The notes beneath the pieces are model-generated. The model was not told the DNA's origin. It saw only the letters and a program-made list of their open reading frames with translations, and searched no databases. Shown one piece after another: positions 42,791 to 50,259 of a DNA stretch of 64,000 nt; the first letter of the stretch is position 1, and each line of letters opens with the position of its first letter. Made by a program: the position numbers and the translations under genes. Where the stretch lies: positions 284,247 through 348,246 of the forward strand of contig NZ_JBFAHM010000012.1 of NCBI RefSeq assembly GCF_040654195.1. Reading direction: 5' to 3'. The DNA is from Hamadaea sp013361475 (GTDB taxonomy: Bacteria > Actinomycetota > Actinomycetes > Mycobacteriales > Micromonosporaceae).

Positions 42791-44143
42791 ATGCGAACCA
42801 TTCTGGTGGTCGGCGGCGGGTACGCCGGTTTCTACACCGCCTGGAAGCTGGAGCGGCGGCTCCGCCGGGACGAGGCTCGGATCATCGTGGTCGATCCGCG
42901 GCCGTACATGACGTACCAGCCGTTCCTGCCCGAGGTGCTGGCCGGTTCGGTCGAGGCCCGGCACGCCGCGGTGTCGCTGCGGCGGCATCTGCGCAAGACG
43001 AGGCTCGTCGCCGGTTCGGTCACGCAGATCGACCACGCGCACCGCACCGTCACGGTCCAGCCGGCCGACGGTGAACCCTTCCCGCTCGGCTACGACGTCA
43101 TCGTCGTCACCGCCGGTGCGGTGACCCGCAAGTTCGCCATCCCCGGCGTGGCCGAGCAGGCGATCGGCATGAAGCACGTCGAGGAGGCGGTCGCGATCCG
43201 GGACCGGCTGCTGACCGCGTTCGACCGCGCCTCGGCGCTGCCGCCGGGACCGCAGCGGCAGCGGCTGCTCACCGTCGCGTTCGTCGGTGGCGGGTTCTCC
43301 GGTGTCGAGGGGTTCGGCGAACTCTTGTCGCTGGCCACGTCGCTGCTCCAGGCGTACCCGGAGATCGACCAGAGTGAGCTGGCCTTCCACCTGGTGGAGG
43401 CCCGCGGCCGGATCCTGCCCGAGGTCACCGATGGGCCGGGGCGGTGGGTCGTCCGCTCGCTGGAGAAGCGCGGTGGCCACGTCCACCTGAACGCCCAGGT
43501 GCTCTCGGCGACCGGCGGGCATGTGGTGCTGTCGACCGGGGAGGAGTTCGACACGGACCTGATCGTCTGGACCGCCGGCAACGGCGCGAATCCGATGGTC
43601 CGCAGCCACACCGATCTGCCGATCAACGATCGTGGCCTGCTCGTCGTGCGCGCGGACCTGCGCGTGGGCACCGAGGCCGAGCCGGTGCCGGACGCGTGGG
43701 GTGCGGGCGACGACGCGGCCGTGCCCGACCTGGCGTTGGGTCACGGCGCGATCACCGTGCCGAACGCCCAGCACGCGGTGCGGCAGGGCAAGCTGCTCGC
43801 GCGTAACATCCTCGCGAGCCTGCGGGGGCGCAAGGTGAAGCCCTACCTGCACCACAGCCTCGGCACGATCGCCACGCTGGGCCTCGGCCGCGGCATCTTC
43901 CAGTACCGCCGGCTCGTCCTCAAGGGCCCGCTCGCCTGGCTCGTCCATCGTGGATACCACGTGCTCGCGGTGCCGAGCTGGGAGCGCAAGGTCCGGGTGG
44001 CGGCGATCTGGCTGACCGCCGTGGCGTTCGGCCGCGACATCGTCTCGCTCGCCTCGGTGCAGCACCCGCGCCGCGCCTTCGTCACGGGCGGTGATCCGCA
44101 AGAGCACCTTCAGCTGGTACGCGAGGACGCCGCGGCCGGTTAG
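42791..44143 (+). CDS. ndh: Type II NADH dehydrogenase (NDH-2)
   Basis: A 450-aa flavoprotein that passes electrons from NADH to quinone without proton pumping, peripheral on the inner membrane face. FAD-binding Rossmann motif ILVVGGGYAGFYTAWKLE at the N-terminus, NADH-binding VAFVGGGFSGVEGFGEL near residue 165, and GAGDDAAVPD for the flavin C-terminal contact. The C-terminal ~70 residues are amphipathic (LVHRGYHVLAVPSWERKVRV), the usual membrane-attachment part. The start follows GGAGGA. Convergent with the TetR gene, with 2 bp between the stops. Confidence 0.92.
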   Translation: MRTILVVGGGYAGFYTAWKLERRLRRDEARIIVVDPRPYMTYQPFLPEVLAGSVEARHAAVSLRRHLRKTRLVAGSVTQIDHAHRTVTVQPADGEPFPLGYDVIVVTAGAVTRKFAIPGVAEQAIGMKHVEEAVAIRDRLLTAFDRASALPPGPQRQRLLTVAFVGGGFSGVEGFGELLSLATSLLQAYPEIDQSELAFHLVEARGRILPEVTDGPGRWVVRSLEKRGGHVHLNAQVLSATGGHVVLSTGEEFDTDLIVWTAGNGANPMVRSHTDLPINDRGLLVVRADLRVGTEAEPVPDAWGAGDDAAVPDLALGHGAITVPNAQHAVRQGKLLARNILASLRGRKVKPYLHHSLGTIATLGLGRGIFQYRRLVLKGPLAWLVHRGYHVLAVPSWERKVRVAAIWLTAVAFGRDIVSLASVQHPRRAFVTGGDPQEHLQLVREDAAAG

Positions 44144-44145
44144 CG

Positions 44146-44796
44146 TCAGTCGGGTGGCGCGGCCATGATCGCGGCGAGCTGCTTCGGCGTGAGCGCCGGG
44201 ACGGGCAGCGGATGGGCCGCGCCGGACCGTAGCCCGTCCACGAAGAAGGCCAGCGTCCGCCGCCACGAGTCCGGAGCGCTCCCGGCGCTCTCCCGGATCA
44301 CCTGGGACATCGCCCAGATCAACGCGGCGTAGTCGGCGACCTCGAAGTCGTCGCGCAGCGCACCGCTCTGCTTCGCCCGCGCCACCAGCTGTTCGATGTG
44401 CTGGAAACAGCGATGGCAGGCGTCGACGACCCCCGGCGACAGCGGTACGCGTTGCGCCAGCGCGTCGTTGAGCCCTCGGTCCTCCGCGTGCAAGGCGAAG
44501 AGCGTCTCGGTGAACGCGACGAAGCCCGCCCAGGCATCCGGATCGGCGAGCGCCCGCGCCGCGGCCGCGTCCAGCACGGCCATCCGCGCCGGGAAGATCG
44601 CGTCGAACAGGCTGTCGCGGGTGGGGAAGTGGTTGTAGAGCGTGCCGATGCTCACCCCCGCCCGGCGGGCGATCTCCTCCAGCGGAGCGTCCAGTCCGCG
44701 CTCGGCGAAGACCTCGCCCGCGGCGGCGAGGAGCCGGTCGCGGTTGCGCGCGGCATCCGCCCGGAGCGGCTTGGTTCCCGTGGTCACGCCCACCAT
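44146..44796 (-). CDS. TetR-family transcriptional regulator
   Basis: A 216-aa protein, ATG start. HTH region: PLEEIARRAGVSIGTLYNHF; the remaining ~150 residues are helical (TetR_C type with VDACHRCFQHIEQLV). It is divergent from the SDR gene, with 78 bp between starts holding two TGAGG-N4-CCTCA inverted repeats. It is likely an autoregulated repressor of the SDR gene, responding to a small hydrophobic or electrophilic compound. Confidence 0.92.
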   Translation of the reverse strand: MVGVTTGTKPLRADAARNRDRLLAAAGEVFAERGLDAPLEEIARRAGVSIGTLYNHFPTRDSLFDAIFPARMAVLDAAAARALADPDAWAGFVAFTETLFALHAEDRGLNDALAQRVPLSPGVVDACHRCFQHIEQLVARAKQSGALRDDFEVADYAALIWAMSQVIRESAGSAPDSWRRTLAFFVDGLRSGAAHPLPVPALTPKQLAAIMAAPPD

Positions 44797-44806
44797 CCTA
44801 CAAAGT

Positions 44807-44859
44807 TGAGGGCATCCTCATGTTCGTGCTACGGTCGGCTTAATCTGAGGGGAACCTCA
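44807..44859. promoter_or_regulatory. Paired TetR operators TGAGG-N4-CCTCA
   Basis: TGAGG-GCAT-CCTCA at 44807-44820 and TGAGG-GGAA-CCTCA at 44846-44859, identical arms and spacer length, 39 bp apart. The second copy lies directly before the AGGAGG ribosome-binding site of the SDR gene. Confidence 0.7.
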
Positions 44860-44874
44860 ACTTAGGAGGAGATC

Positions 44875-45579
44875 GTGGGAACAGTCGCAGTCTTCGGCGT
44901 CGGACCCGGATTGGGCCTGTCCGTGGCACATCGCTTCGGGCGCGAGGGGCATCGGGTCGCGCTCGTCTCGCGTACGCCGGATCGGCACGCCGGGTATCTC
45001 GGCTCGCTCGCCGACGCCGGCATCGAAGCGGACGCGTTCGTCGCCGACGTCCGCGACCGGGCGCAGCTCGCCGCCGCCGTCGACGCCATCGGCGCCCGCT
45101 TCGGATCGCCGGACATCGTGTATTACGGGCCCGCCGCGCTCGACCCCGCCGACCGGCCGGCGCCGATCACGCAGGCCGACAGCGACTCCGTGCGTACCGC
45201 GATGAGCTGGGTGTACGCCGCAGTGGATCTCGTCGGGCTCGTCCTGCCCGGCATGGTGGAGCGCGGCGAGGGCGGTCTGCTGTTCGCCGGCGGACTCAGT
45301 TCGGTGGTGCCGATGCCGGCCTTGGGCAACCTCGCCCTCTCCTCGGCCGCGCTGCGCAACTACGCCGTGACCCTCAACGCCGCGCTCGCCGGTCAAGGCG
45401 TGTACGCCGGCACACTGACCATCGGCGGTCTGATCGAACGCGGTGACATCCACAGGTTCATGAGCGCTCAGGCGACCGGCGGCCTCCCGATCCTCGACCC
45501 GGACGACCTGGCCGACGCCGCGTGGGAGCTGTACACCAAGCGCGATCGGGCCGAGGCGGTCTTCAACGCGTTGACCTGA
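44875..45579 (+). CDS. Short-chain dehydrogenase/reductase
   Basis: A 234-aa Rossmann protein with GTG start behind AGGAGGAG. Cofactor motif: FGVGPGLGLSVAHRF; DVRDRAQLAAAV gives the adenine-binding Asp. The catalytic YxxxK is not in the usual form: the expected region reads LSSAALRNYAVTLNAAL, with Ser-Ser in FAGGLSSVVPMP. The lack of a clear Tyr-Lys pair suggests an atypical or non-catalytic SDR. Regulated by the divergent TetR. Confidence 0.85.
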   Translation: MGTVAVFGVGPGLGLSVAHRFGREGHRVALVSRTPDRHAGYLGSLADAGIEADAFVADVRDRAQLAAAVDAIGARFGSPDIVYYGPAALDPADRPAPITQADSDSVRTAMSWVYAAVDLVGLVLPGMVERGEGGLLFAGGLSSVVPMPALGNLALSSAALRNYAVTLNAALAGQGVYAGTLTIGGLIERGDIHRFMSAQATGGLPILDPDDLADAAWELYTKRDRAEAVFNALT

Positions 45580-45597
45580 GCGGCGCAGGGCGGCGGC

Positions 45598-45829
45598 TCA
45601 GCTCTGGAGCATGACGCGGTCGAGCACTGGAACGAAACCCAGGTCTCGGTAGCGGCGGGCCGCCGCCTCGTCTCCGGCGGCCGCGAAGACGAGCGCATCG
45701 TGGGCGACCTCCCGAGCCGCTGCATACGGCGGCGAAGACGGCTTCACCGTGCTGGTCGTCGTGCGTACGCAGGAAGTCGCCCGCGGCGGCGAGGAAGACG
45801 TCGATGTCGGTCGTCGTGGACCAGGTCAT
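45598..45829 (-). pseudogene. Decayed GNAT acetyltransferase (internal deletion plus frameshift)
   Basis: Two pieces in different frames. The N-terminal piece from ATG at 45829 reads MTWSTTTDIDVFLAAAGDFL and continues to about AVFAA. The C-terminal piece, in another frame, reads AREVAHDALVFAAAGDEAAR then YRDLGFVPVLDRVMLQS before the TGA at 45598, a typical GNAT end (the LYxxLGF-like YRDLGF). Only ~75 codons remain of a family usually over 200 residues, so the acetyl-CoA-binding core is gone. Non-functional remnant. Confidence 0.7.
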
Positions 45830-45946
45830 CGCGCAAACGTATCCCGCGCGTGGTCGCCGGTCATTGTCGTTGTCGGACGGCCTGGTTTCCGGACGGCGTG
45901 GTTGCCGATCGGTGGCGTTGTCGGACGGTGTCGTTAGGGTCGGCCG

Positions 45947-46375
45947 GTGGGAATCCTGACCGATTACTTCGCCGCCACGCCGGCTGAGGCGGCGGCCTGC
46001 CAGGAGCACGGTCCGCTGCCGACCGACCTGCCGCAGCTGGCGGCGAAATGGGTGGAGCCGACGATCCTGCTGGGCCAATTGTGGGCGGCCGTCGACGGCG
46101 TCAAGTACAACCAGCGCAGGCACCGCGGCGACGAGGAGATGCTGGAGCCGTCCGATGAGGAGGGTCCGTGGGTCATCCGGATCCGGGAGGAGTGCCGGGC
46201 CGCGATCGCGGGCATCCCCGACGAGCGGATTCCCGAGCTGGCCGCGAAGTGGAGCGAGGCCGAGGAGTGGATGAGGCCCGAGCCGGACTGGCTCGCGAAG
46301 CTCATCCCGGAGTTGCGGGTGGTGGCTCGGGCCGGGATCGGTGACCGCGCGATGTATGTCTGGATCTGCCTCTGA
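45947..46375 (+). CDS. Hypothetical acidic protein
   Basis: A 142-aa soluble protein with GTG start, not recognised. It is Trp-rich for its size (WVEP, LWAAVDG, WSEAEEWMRPEPDW) and helical, with no signal peptide or motif I can name. Its last codons overlap the start of the following 53-aa reading frame by 20 bp, suggesting the two are translated together. Upstream DNA carries two copies of GTTGTCGGACGG (near 45877 and 45918). Confidence 0.65.
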   Translation: MGILTDYFAATPAEAAACQEHGPLPTDLPQLAAKWVEPTILLGQLWAAVDGVKYNQRRHRGDEEMLEPSDEEGPWVIRIREECRAAIAGIPDERIPELAAKWSEAEEWMRPEPDWLAKLIPELRVVARAGIGDRAMYVWICL

Positions 46376-46517
46376 CGGCGTCAGCGCCGGAACCTACCCG
46401 GTGCGGCAGGCGGGCGGGCGCGACATCCTCGAACTGTGGGTGCCCGCCGAGGAACTGGACGAGTTCAACGAGCACATCGTCGGGTTCATCGAGGTGGTCC
46501 ACGAGTTCCGGCCGTGA
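46356..46517 (+). CDS. Small hypothetical protein, 53 aa
   Basis: ATG at 46356 overlaps the end of the preceding gene by 20 bp in another frame. The product (MSGSASDGVSAGTYPVRQAG, then DILELWVPAEELDEFNEHIV and a short tail VVHEFRP) has a strong coding pattern, with ELWVPAEELDEFN resembling small conserved actinobacterial proteins often found beside ORFs of the previous type. No function known. Ends 30 bp before a dispersed palindrome. Confidence 0.6.
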   Translation: MSGSASDGVSAGTYPVRQAGGRDILELWVPAEELDEFNEHIVGFIEVVHEFRP

Positions 46518-46546
46518 TCACGTTCGCGCGGTAACGCGTCGGCGCT

Positions 46547-46601
46547 GGATCAGGGATCTCGGCCGAATCATGCGGCATGATTCGACCGAGATCCCTGATC
46601 C
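46547..46601. repeat. 55-bp dispersed palindrome, copy 3 of 4
   Basis: GGATCAGGGATCTCGGCCGA followed by ATC, a short centre, and the complementary arm ending GATCCCTGATCC. It lies between the 53-aa gene and soxR, ending 16 bp before the SoxR box. Confidence 0.8.
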
Positions 46602-46617
46602 GCCGGCCAAGAGCGCA

Positions 46618-46637
46618 ACCTCAACCTAAGTTCAGGT
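46618..46637 (+). promoter_or_regulatory. SoxR box upstream of soxR
   Basis: ACCTCAA-CCTAAG-TTCAGGT, matching the known SoxR dyad CCTCAA-N6-TTGAGG at all but one position, 19 bp upstream of the soxR start codon. It implies autoregulation. Confidence 0.65.
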
Positions 46638-46656
46638 CGATGCTACGGTCGGTGAC

Positions 46657-47118
46657 ATGCCCAGGGCGCATACCCCTTCGCACGAACTCACCGTCGGCCA
46701 GGTCGCCGAGCGTAGCGGCGTGGCCGTCTCGGCGCTGCACTTCTACGAGCGCAAGGGCCTCATCAGCAGTACGCGGTCGGCCACCAACCAGCGCCGCTAC
46801 AGCCGGGACACGCTGCGCCGGGTGGCCTTCATCCGAGCATCCCAGAACGTCGGCATCTCGTTGACGGCGATCCGGGCGGCGCTGGACGAGCTGCCCAGCG
46901 AACGCACCCCGACCCGCGAGGACTGGGAGCGGCTGTCCAGCGGCTGGCGAGCCGTCCTCGACGAGCGCATCGCCCAGCTCCAGGCGTTGCGCGACGACCT
47001 CACCGACTGCATCGGCTGTGGCTGCCTGTCGCTGCGGGCGTGCCACCTGACCAATCCACGCGACGTGCTGGGCGGCGACGGACCAGGGCCGCGCCGGTTG
47101 CTGCGTACGCGAGCCTGA
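46657..47118 (+). CDS. soxR: Redox-sensitive transcriptional activator SoxR
   Basis: A 153-aa MerR-family regulator. The winged-helix HTH (LTVGQVAERSGVAVSALHFY, ERKGLI) is followed by a coiled coil (LDERIAQLQALRDDLTDCIG) and the four-Cys [2Fe-2S] site in CIGCGCLSLRAC, the SoxR signature. Actinobacterial SoxR responds to redox-active small molecules rather than superoxide itself and turns on efflux and quinone-reducing genes. A SoxR box lies directly upstream. No classical SoxR target (transporter, monooxygenase) adjoins; the nearest secondary-metabolite genes are the NRPS cluster that begins just downstream on the other strand. Confidence 0.93.
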   Translation: MPRAHTPSHELTVGQVAERSGVAVSALHFYERKGLISSTRSATNQRRYSRDTLRRVAFIRASQNVGISLTAIRAALDELPSERTPTREDWERLSSGWRAVLDERIAQLQALRDDLTDCIGCGCLSLRACHLTNPRDVLGGDGPGPRRLLRTRA

Positions 47119-47121
47119 CCG

Positions 47122-47652
47122 TCAGGGCCGCCAGTCCTCGGCCAGCAACCCGAGCAGCACCTCGTCCAGGAACTCGCCGAGCACCCAGGCTGACTTGCGC
47201 AGTACGCCCTCGCGGACGAACCCGTTGCGCTCTGCGGAGCGCAGCATCGCGGTGTTGTCGGCCAGCGTCTCGATCTGCAGCCGGTGCAGGCCGCGTACGA
47301 CGAAGCCGTAGTGGCAGAGCACGGCGACCACGTCGGTGCCGTATCCCTGGCCGCGGGCGGACGGCAGCAAGCCCAGCCCGATGTGCGCCGACCGGTGGTG
47401 GGTGTCGATGCCCCACAGGGTCGCTGCGCCGACCAGGCTGCCGCCGGCCAGTTCGACCACGGAGAACGGAACATGCCCGGGCTCCTGGCCGTCCGCCACG
47501 AGCCGGGGATCCTTCGACGTGGGCGACATCGGCCGCCACGGCCCACTGTCCGCACGTGCGGCGTTCACCACATCGTTGAACAGCTCGGTCCGCAGAACCG
47601 GGATGTCCTCCTCATGCCGGGCGCGGAGCCCGACCTTGCTGCCCGTCAACAT
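47122..47652 (-). CDS. GNAT-family N-acetyltransferase (RimJ/RimL type)
   Basis: A 176-aa enzyme. Acetyl-CoA-binding loop GLLPSARGQGYGTDVVAVL (R/QGxGxG/A), preceded by WGIDTHHRSAHIG and followed by LHRLQIETLADNTAMLRSAE and RNGF, the RimJ/RimL pattern. Its start overlaps the end of the adenylation gene by 41 bp, so it appears to be the last gene of the NRPS operon, where it could acetylate the product for tailoring or self-protection. A general housekeeping acetyltransferase is the alternative. It is convergent with soxR (4 bp between stops). Confidence 0.88.
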   Translation of the reverse strand: MLTGSKVGLRARHEEDIPVLRTELFNDVVNAARADSGPWRPMSPTSKDPRLVADGQEPGHVPFSVVELAGGSLVGAATLWGIDTHHRSAHIGLGLLPSARGQGYGTDVVAVLCHYGFVVRGLHRLQIETLADNTAMLRSAERNGFVREGVLRKSAWVLGEFLDEVLLGLLAEDWRP

Positions 47653-49081
47653 GTGATCTTCCTACCCAACCGGGCGCATCCCGGCAAACCAATTGCGCCG
47701 CGCGGCGGTCGAGGTCGGCGTGGTCGATCTTGCCATTGGGCAGCTGTGGCAGCTCGTCGAGGATGATCAACCGCAGTGGGAGGGCGGCGGCCGGCAGCGC
47801 GTCGAGCAGGTGCCGGCGGACGGCGCGGCGGTCGACCTCGCCGCCGAGATGAGTGGCGACGACGTAGCCGACCAGCCGTCCGTCCGCCACGCCTACGGCG
47901 GCGTACGCGATCCCGGGCGCGCCGGTGAGCGCGTGCTCGACCTCGGCCCGCTCGATCCGCATCCCGCCGAGTTTCAGCTGGTCGTCGCCGCGCCCGTGGT
48001 ACAGCAGAGCACCGTCGGCACGGTGGGTCACCAGGTCGCCGGTCCGGTAGAACGCGTGGCCGTCGAGGGTGGTGCGCGGGACGGTGTCCGGTTCGGCCAG
48101 ACCGGGACCGTGCACGTGCAGTACGCCGTCGGCGAGGGCGACGCGCGTACCGGGGATGGGGTGGCCGATCGGCACTGAGCGTTCCCCGGCGTCCTCCGGT
48201 ATGCACTCGTGGACCGTGCACCAGACGGTGCATTCGGTCGGGCCGTACTCGTTGAACATCCGGGTGCCGGGCAACTGGGCGAAATGGTCACCGACCAGGC
48301 TGGGCGGACAGGCCTCGCCCGCGACGACGACGGTACGCAGGCTTCGCAGGTCGTCGGCGAGCCCACCGCGCAGCGCGACCGCGTAGAGGGAGGGCACGAG
48401 CAGCAGATGCGTCGGCCGGTACGCGCGAGCCGTGCGGCCGAGCGCGACGAGGTCACCCGGCCGGACGCTCGGGATGAGGATGGTGCCGCCGCAGGCGAGC
48501 GTCCAGTAGATCCCCGCGACCGAGCTGTCGAACGAGATCGACGAGCACAACAGGAAGCCGCCCACCGGGTCCCGGTAGTACCGGAGCCGGGCCGCCGTCG
48601 AGTACGCCAGCGCCGCGGCCGAAATCGTGACCGGCTTCGGCGTACCGGTGGAGCCGCTGGTGAAGCAGGTGTAGGCCAGCCGTCCGGGCCGGGCGGCTCG
48701 CCGGGTGGGCGGCGAGGTCAGGTCGATCGCGGCCAGCTCCGGTCGCACCGGGGAGAGCCCCGGTTCGGTGAGGACGACGCGCGCCCCGGCGGCGTCGGCG
48801 TACTGGCGCTGGCGGCTCGCCGGGAATGCCGCGTCGACCGGCACGTAACACGCGCCCGCACGTAATGCGCCGAGCATGCCGACGATCGCCCACCGGGACA
48901 GGCGCGTGTGCAGGAGCACGGGCTCGCCCTCGGTCACTCCGGCGTCGACGAGCGCCGCCGCCGTCCGGGCGCTGAGGTCCGCCAGCTCGGCGTAGGTCAG
49001 CTGCCCGTCCTGGTCGCGGACCGCGACGGCGTCGCCGAACAGGTGCGGCTCGATCAGATTCAGGATGTGATCGGGCCACAT
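47612..49081 (-). CDS. Free-standing NRPS adenylation domain protein
   Basis: A 489-aa AMP-forming enzyme that should activate one amino (or aryl) acid and load the carrier protein encoded upstream. Core motifs: A3 FTSGSTGTPKPVTI, A5 NEYGPTECTVW, A7 YRTGDLV, A8 GRGDDQLKLGGMRIE, A10 LPNGKID with its Lys. Substrate pocket start FDSSVAG keeps the Asp that binds an alpha-amino group, so an alpha-amino acid is expected; I cannot assign which one. Start overlaps the upstream stop by 1 bp. It lacks fused carrier or condensation domains, and the ~25 residues after A10 are unusual (VDGQQGRAPRPA). Confidence 0.9.
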   Translation of the reverse strand: MWPDHILNLIEPHLFGDAVAVRDQDGQLTYAELADLSARTAAALVDAGVTEGEPVLLHTRLSRWAIVGMLGALRAGACYVPVDAAFPASRQRQYADAAGARVVLTEPGLSPVRPELAAIDLTSPPTRRAARPGRLAYTCFTSGSTGTPKPVTISAAALAYSTAARLRYYRDPVGGFLLCSSISFDSSVAGIYWTLACGGTILIPSVRPGDLVALGRTARAYRPTHLLLVPSLYAVALRGGLADDLRSLRTVVVAGEACPPSLVGDHFAQLPGTRMFNEYGPTECTVWCTVHECIPEDAGERSVPIGHPIPGTRVALADGVLHVHGPGLAEPDTVPRTTLDGHAFYRTGDLVTHRADGALLYHGRGDDQLKLGGMRIERAEVEHALTGAPGIAYAAVGVADGRLVGYVVATHLGGEVDRRAVRRHLLDALPAAALPLRLIILDELPQLPNGKIDHADLDRRAAQLVCRDAPGWVGRSHVDGQQGRAPRPA

Positions 49082-50259
49082 CAGGCGGCTCCGGTGAACG
49101 ACGGCAGCCGCCGCAGGTACGCCGAGACCAGCTCGCCGACGCGGTCAGCCGAGTACGCCCCCACGTCGTAGGTCACGATCCCGGAGCCGCCGGGGTGCAG
49201 CGTGAACAGCAGCGGGCAGCCGAGGACGACCGACGGCGGCGTCTCCGGCCCGGCCGGTCTCGCCGTCCACAGTGGCTGGACGATCGGCGGGGTCATCGGG
49301 GGCCGCGCGACGAACCGGAAGGCTGGGGCGGCTCGCGTACCGGCCAGGACGGCCAGCAACTCCGGCACCTCGCCCAGCACCGGGACGAGCGGGATGTCAT
49401 CCGCGTACGCCTGACGGCAGGCCGCGTCGACCCGCCGGGCCAGCTCCGGTGGATCGTCGGAGGTGGGCATCGGCACCCGCATGGTCAGCACGTTGAGCAG
49501 GAAGCCGACGGTGTCCCACTCCGACGGGATGCGGCCCGGGGTGATGACCGGCAGCAGCGCCTCGGCCTGCAGCCCGGCCGGATACAGCGTCGCCGCGTAC
49601 GCCGAGAGCAGCACCGTGAACGGCGTGCTGCGCGCCCGCCGGGCGCTGCTCACCACTGCCTGCCAGAGACCGTCGCCGAGCCGGAAGGGCAGTTCGGCGT
49701 ACGCGCCGGTGACCGGGCCGCAGCCGGGGCGGTCGACCGCGCCGATCCCGGCCAGCCGCGTACGCCACGAGGGCAGCACCTCCGCGATGCGCCGCTGCCA
49801 TTGAGGTGAGCGGTCGTCGGCCGCGATCTCGGCGTACTGCATGACCTTGGGGGAGAGCCGGTCACCCCGCAACCGTGCGTGATACGCGGTGGCGACATCC
49901 CGGACGATCACGGCGACCGACCACGGATCGGCGGCGCTGTGGTGCGCGGCCAGGTCGAGCCGATCGCCGGCGAGCCGAGCCCGCAGCGCGGGCAGGTCGC
50001 CCGCCGGAAAGGGATCGGCGTAGCCGTCCAGGCTGACCGGACCCGGCGGCTCCACCCGGCTGCCGCCGGGCTCCCGGACGCTCCGCAGCGCCTCGTGCCG
50101 TGCGACCACGTCGCCGAGCGCCAGCCGCAGCGGCTCGGCCTCGATCACGCCGGTGATCCGGAAGGACTGCTCGACGACGAACCGGTCGCCGGTGGTGCGG
50201 CCCGGAGCGTGCCGCTCGACGAGATCGAGCAGCTCCTGGGCATAGGTGAGCGGGATCAT
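49081..50259 (-). CDS. Free-standing condensation-domain protein B
   Basis: A 392-aa CAT-like condensation protein; ATG overlaps the P450 stop by 4 bp. Motif C1 LTYAQELLDLV, core motif C3 AAHHSAADPWS with both His and the Asp kept but Gly replaced by Pro, and later VGFLLNVLTMRV (C5-like NxxxxR region). With about 390 residues it is shorter than the usual ~450. It could form the peptide or ester bond, or act as an epimerising or cyclising variant. It is the second condensation protein in an operon with only one adenylation protein. Confidence 0.85.
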   Translation of the reverse strand: MIPLTYAQELLDLVERHAPGRTTGDRFVVEQSFRITGVIEAEPLRLALGDVVARHEALRSVREPGGSRVEPPGPVSLDGYADPFPAGDLPALRARLAGDRLDLAAHHSAADPWSVAVIVRDVATAYHARLRGDRLSPKVMQYAEIAADDRSPQWQRRIAEVLPSWRTRLAGIGAVDRPGCGPVTGAYAELPFRLGDGLWQAVVSSARRARSTPFTVLLSAYAATLYPAGLQAEALLPVITPGRIPSEWDTVGFLLNVLTMRVPMPTSDDPPELARRVDAACRQAYADDIPLVPVLGEVPELLAVLAGTRAAPAFRFVARPPMTPPIVQPLWTARPAGPETPPSVVLGCPLLFTLHPGGSGIVTYDVGAYSADRVGELVSAYLRRLPSFTGAA

